Source of the DNA: Anaerotignum sp.
GTDB taxonomy: Bacteria > Bacillota > Clostridia > Lachnospirales > Anaerotignaceae
Direction: 5' to 3'
Assembly (NCBI GenBank): GCA_017442465.1
Contig: JAFRZQ010000426.1
Coordinates: 1-7,424 of the forward strand
Length of the DNA stretch: 7,424 bases
Part shown: positions 5,715-7,424 of the stretch, in pieces
Layout: every line of letters begins with the position of its first letter
Position numbering within the stretch: the stretch's first letter is position 1
The notes under the pieces: generated by a model
The model's database searches: none
Seen by the model: the letters and a program-made list of their open reading frames with translations, nothing else
What the model was told of the DNA's origin: nothing
Made by a program: the position numbers and the translations under genes

Positions 5715-5749
5715 AAAAAAAGAAAGGCTACCGATAAAATCGATAGCCT
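5715..5749 (-). terminator. Terminator of tRNA-Leu copy 3
   Basis: A 10-bp stem (5740-5749 with 5725-5734), extendable by one T-A pair, with one G-U wobble in minus-strand RNA. It is followed by TTTCTTTTTTT. It starts 7 nt after the mature tRNA 3' end, closer than for copies 1 and 2 because the trailer hairpin is absent. Confidence 0.88.
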
Positions 5750-5755
5750 CTTGTA

Positions 5756-5840
5756 TGCGGATGACAGGACTTGAACCTGCACGGGCGCAATGCCCACTAG
5801 AACCTGAATCTAGCGCGTCTGCCAGTTCCGCCACATCCGC
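5756..5840 (-). tRNA. tRNA-Leu, anticodon CAG (copy 3)
   Basis: Third identical 85-nt class II tRNA-Leu(CAG), with A discriminator at 5756 and no encoded CCA. Its leader (CCGGTCAT next to the 5' end) and trailer differ from those of copies 1 and 2. It sits between lysO upstream and the 2H phosphoesterase gene downstream, with its own promoter and terminator. Confidence 0.97.
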
Positions 5841-5859
5841 ATGACCGGAACAATAATAG

Positions 5860-5888
5860 ATTATAGACATCTTTTCGCCAAATGTCAA
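5860..5888 (-). promoter_or_regulatory. Consensus promoter of tRNA-Leu copy 3
   Basis: TTGACA (5888-5883), 17-nt spacer, TATAAT (5865-5860): a full 12-of-12 match to the sigma-A consensus. It starts 17 nt after the lysO stop codon with no intervening terminator. Confidence 0.93.
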
Positions 5889-5905
5889 GTCTTTTTTATT
5901 TTTAT

Positions 5906-6493
5906 TTACAAAAAGATGGGAACCAGCACCGGTACCAGCAGCGTACAGATAACACCGCTGACAAAACTCAGCACCGCCACTGTAGCATTGGTATTTCTGC
6001 TGATGATACCCAATGTCGTATCCATTGCCGTTGCGCCGGCGGGAGCAATCGCACAGTAATAATTCATATGGCTGGCAATAAAGGGCACTGCAATGAAGGT
6101 CAGCATTTCGCGGAACACATTGGACAGGAATGCAATGGTACCTGCCACAGGATTGCCCGCCTCCGTAATGAGGATGCCGGAAAGGCTGTACCAGCCCAGA
6201 CCTGCAGAAATAGCCAGACCGTCCTTCACGGGGGTCTGTGTCAGCATAGCAGTGATAAAACCGCCGCAGAGGGAGCCCACAACTACCCCAAAGGGAATCA
6301 GAAGGATTTTGAACCCCAGTTCCTTGATACGGGTGAAAACCTCCTTATTCAGCCCCATATCGATCCCTACAGAAAACAGCAAAATCAAAAGCATATAGGA
6401 AGATGCACTGTCAATAAAGGCACTGACATTTTCCGGCAGGAAATAGCCTGCACCGATGCCCAGCACCAGCACCACTAAAATCACAAGACTCAT
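5906..6493 (-). CDS. lysO: Lysine exporter LysO, C-terminal part of a split transporter
   Basis: A 195-aa membrane protein matching the large C-terminal domain of LysO/YbjE (DUF340), which exports L-lysine across the inner membrane. Visible family features are F-S-V-G-I-D-M-G (40-47), the motif G-L-G-W-Y-S-L-S-G (98-106), and S-N-V-F-R-E-M (124-130), where Arg128-Glu129 are charges inside a membrane segment and likely functional. About six hydrophobic segments are present. E. coli LysO is one chain of about 299 aa; here the first part is a separate 93-aa gene upstream. The start overlaps that gene's stop as ATGA (6490-6493), and a perfect AAGGAGG (6501-6507) lies 7 nt upstream inside it. The gene ends 17 nt before the copy-3 tRNA promoter without a terminator. 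Assignment by motif is strong; lysine as substrate rests on the family. Confidence 0.88.
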   Translation of the reverse strand: MSLVILVVLVLGIGAGYFLPENVSAFIDSASSYMLLILLFSVGIDMGLNKEVFTRIKELGFKILLIPFGVVVGSLCGGFITAMLTQTPVKDGLAISAGLGWYSLSGILITEAGNPVAGTIAFLSNVFREMLTFIAVPFIASHMNYYCAIAPAGATAMDTTLGIISRNTNATVAVLSFVSGVICTLLVPVLVPIFL

Positions 6494-6771
6494 TTTCTCC
6501 CCTCCTTATCCAGAAAAAGTCGGGAGAAAATATATACCACGACCGTGCTGAAAAGTGCCGTCATCACAGCAAAAAGAACGGCCTTGCCACCCAGAACGGG
6601 CAGATTTTTCACGATATCTCCGTTTCTGCCGATGCTGACCCCCATGCAGAAAATGAGAAGCATCAGCCAGACGGTCTGCAGTTTACTATTCAGTTTGATA
6701 CCTTTTTCTTTAATAAGTCCTTTGTAGCCGATGAAAAAACCGATGCCGACTACCAGAAAGATATCCCACAT
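6490..6771 (-). CDS. lysO: Lysine exporter LysO, N-terminal part of a split transporter
   Basis: A 93-aa protein with three hydrophobic segments (about 3-20, 31-48 and 61-87), equal to the first part of full-length LysO/YbjE. The 93 + 195 residues sum to 288, close to the usual single-chain length, with no decay: both genes have ribosome binding sites and the junction is an ATGA overlap. They are therefore best read as two subunits of one exporter and not as a frameshifted gene. The segment around G-V-S-I-G-R-N (44-50) resembles the segment around G-I-D-M-G-L-N (43-49) of the C-part, which hints at an old internal duplication. GGAGG (6781-6785) is 9 nt before the ATG. A nearer ATG (6778-6776) is in another frame. 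It follows a threonine aldolase gene by 79 nt. Confidence 0.85.
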   Translation of the reverse strand: MWDIFLVVGIGFFIGYKGLIKEKGIKLNSKLQTVWLMLLIFCMGVSIGRNGDIVKNLPVLGGKAVLFAVMTALFSTVVVYIFSRLFLDKEGRK

Positions 6772-6785
6772 GTTTTCATTCCTCC

Positions 6786-6817
6786 AAAATCTGCCCCTGT
6801 GAAAAACACAGAGGCAG
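6786..6817 (-). terminator. Hairpin between threonine aldolase and lysO; weak terminator or attenuator
   Basis: An 11-bp stem (6807-6817 with 6791-6801) has a TTTTT loop. Its one non-Watson-Crick pair is a G-U wobble in minus-strand RNA and an A-C mismatch in plus-strand RNA, so it belongs to the minus strand. Only ATTTT follows before the lysO ribosome binding site (6781-6785), so termination may be partial and lysO may share the aldolase transcript. I found no clear promoter for lysO in 6772-6850. Confidence 0.5.
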
Positions 6818-6850
6818 TCGTAATCTTATGTATTCTATTCTGAAACAAAC

Positions 6851-7424
6851 TTACTGTGCCTGTTTCATCAGTTCGATCACTTTGTCGATCTCTTCTCTGG
6901 AAACGTAAGCATGGGCAACAAAACGCATCATACCGTTATCTTCGCCGTTAATGATAACGTTATGTTCCGCCATATATTCCACCAGCTGTGCGGAATCCAG
7001 AGGATAATCCTTTAGCTTGAAGAACACCATATCGATCTGCTGACGTTCTTTATAGACTTCCAGACCTTTTACTTCTGTCAGTCTTTCCGCCATATACGCC
7101 GCATTGTCATGGTCTTCCTGCAGGCGGTCTGTCATTTTAGTCAGAGCAATGATACCTGCTGCCGCAAGGATACCCGCCTGACGCATGCCGCCGCCAAGAA
7201 TCTTACGTTTTCTTCTTGCCAGATCGATAAAATTCTTAGGACCTACCAGAACGGAGCCTACAGGTGCGCACAGGCCCTTGGACAGGCATACGGAAATGGA
7301 ATCGGCGTATTGAGCCATTTCCTTCACATCCACGCCCAGATAAGTAGCAGCATTGAAAATACGAGCACCATCGATGTGAACAGGCAAATCATATTTCTTT
7401 GCCATTTCCCAAACGGATTTCATA
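6851..7424 (-). CDS. ltaE: Low-specificity L-threonine aldolase, C-terminal part (cut by window edge)
   Basis: A PLP-dependent cytoplasmic enzyme that splits L-threonine/allo-threonine into glycine and acetaldehyde. The 190 visible residues correspond to somewhat more than the C-terminal half of the usual 330-345. The methionine at 7423 is internal; the frame runs off the window. Visible motifs are H-I-D-G-A-R-I-F-N-A (16-25), with Asp18 contacting the PLP ring nitrogen and Arg21 nearby; S-V-C-L-S-K-G-L-C-A-P-V-G-S (44-57), with Lys49 as the Schiff-base lysine; and R-K-R-K-I-L-G-G-G-M-R-Q-A-G (71-84), the conserved loop after it. The C-terminal domain is complete to the stop. The order of motifs distinguishes it from other fold-type I enzymes such as serine hydroxymethyltransferase. 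lysO follows after 79 nt on the same strand, with a weak hairpin between. Confidence 0.92.
   Translation of the reverse strand, partial: MKSVWEMAKKYDLPVHIDGARIFNAATYLGVDVKEMAQYADSISVCLSKGLCAPVGSVLVGPKNFIDLARRKRKILGGGMRQAGILAAAGIIALTKMTDRLQEDHDNAAYMAERLTEVKGLEVYKERQQIDMVFFKLKDYPLDSAQLVEYMAEHNVIINGEDNGMMRFVAHAYVSREEIDKVIELMKQAQ

Noticed and set aside
4540..5840. tRNA genes as attachment sites of an integrated element
   Set aside because: No integrase, phage or plasmid gene is in the window, the repeats are whole functional tRNAs rather than 3' fragments, and the gene between them looks like its neighbours in base composition.
5882..6478. + strand ORF of 198 codons opposite lysO
   Set aside because: Antisense shadow rich in His, Gln and Cys; lysO on the other strand has motifs and a ribosome binding site.

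Overview
The window reads as chromosomal DNA of an anaerobic Firmicute, most likely a Clostridia/Lachnospirales-type organism. The reasons are a YtvI-like sporulation transporter at the left edge, strong AAGGAG-type ribosome binding sites, sigma-A TTGACA/TATAAT promoters, methionine aminopeptidase carrying a SEC-C zinc motif, a two-gene LysO exporter and tRNA genes without an encoded CCA. Genus is not determined. Apart from the + strand ytvI end and map, everything is on the minus strand.

Left part (1-2504): the C-terminal end of a YtvI/AI-2E family permease converges through a shared bidirectional terminator on a minus-strand operon, cysK > TraX-family membrane protein > secreted lipoprotein. 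cysK and the TraX gene overlap by ATGA, and the lipoprotein gene follows after 31 bases. A clear sigma-A promoter precedes cysK.

Middle (2505-4400): map (methionine aminopeptidase) diverges from cysK and ends at a second bidirectional terminator, where it converges on an alpha/beta hydrolase gene.

Right-middle (4461-5888): three identical 85-nt tRNA-Leu(CAG) genes, each with its own near-consensus promoter and its own intrinsic terminator(s). A 2H phosphoesterase gene lies between the second and third. The first two tRNA units are near-identical from a trailer hairpin to the -10 box, but their -35 spacers and terminators have diverged. The matching codon CTG is dominant here: 17 of 18 leucines in map are CTG.

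Right end (5906-7424): a low-specificity threonine aldolase (cut by the window edge) is followed by a split lysine exporter, lysO N-part and C-part, overlapping by ATGA. There is no clear terminator between this block and the third tRNA promoter.

Most genes are ordinary metabolism or housekeeping. I did not find a defence system, CRISPR, prophage or insertion sequence. The most unusual part is the tRNA-Leu(CAG) cluster with its trailer hairpins and embedded 2H phosphoesterase.
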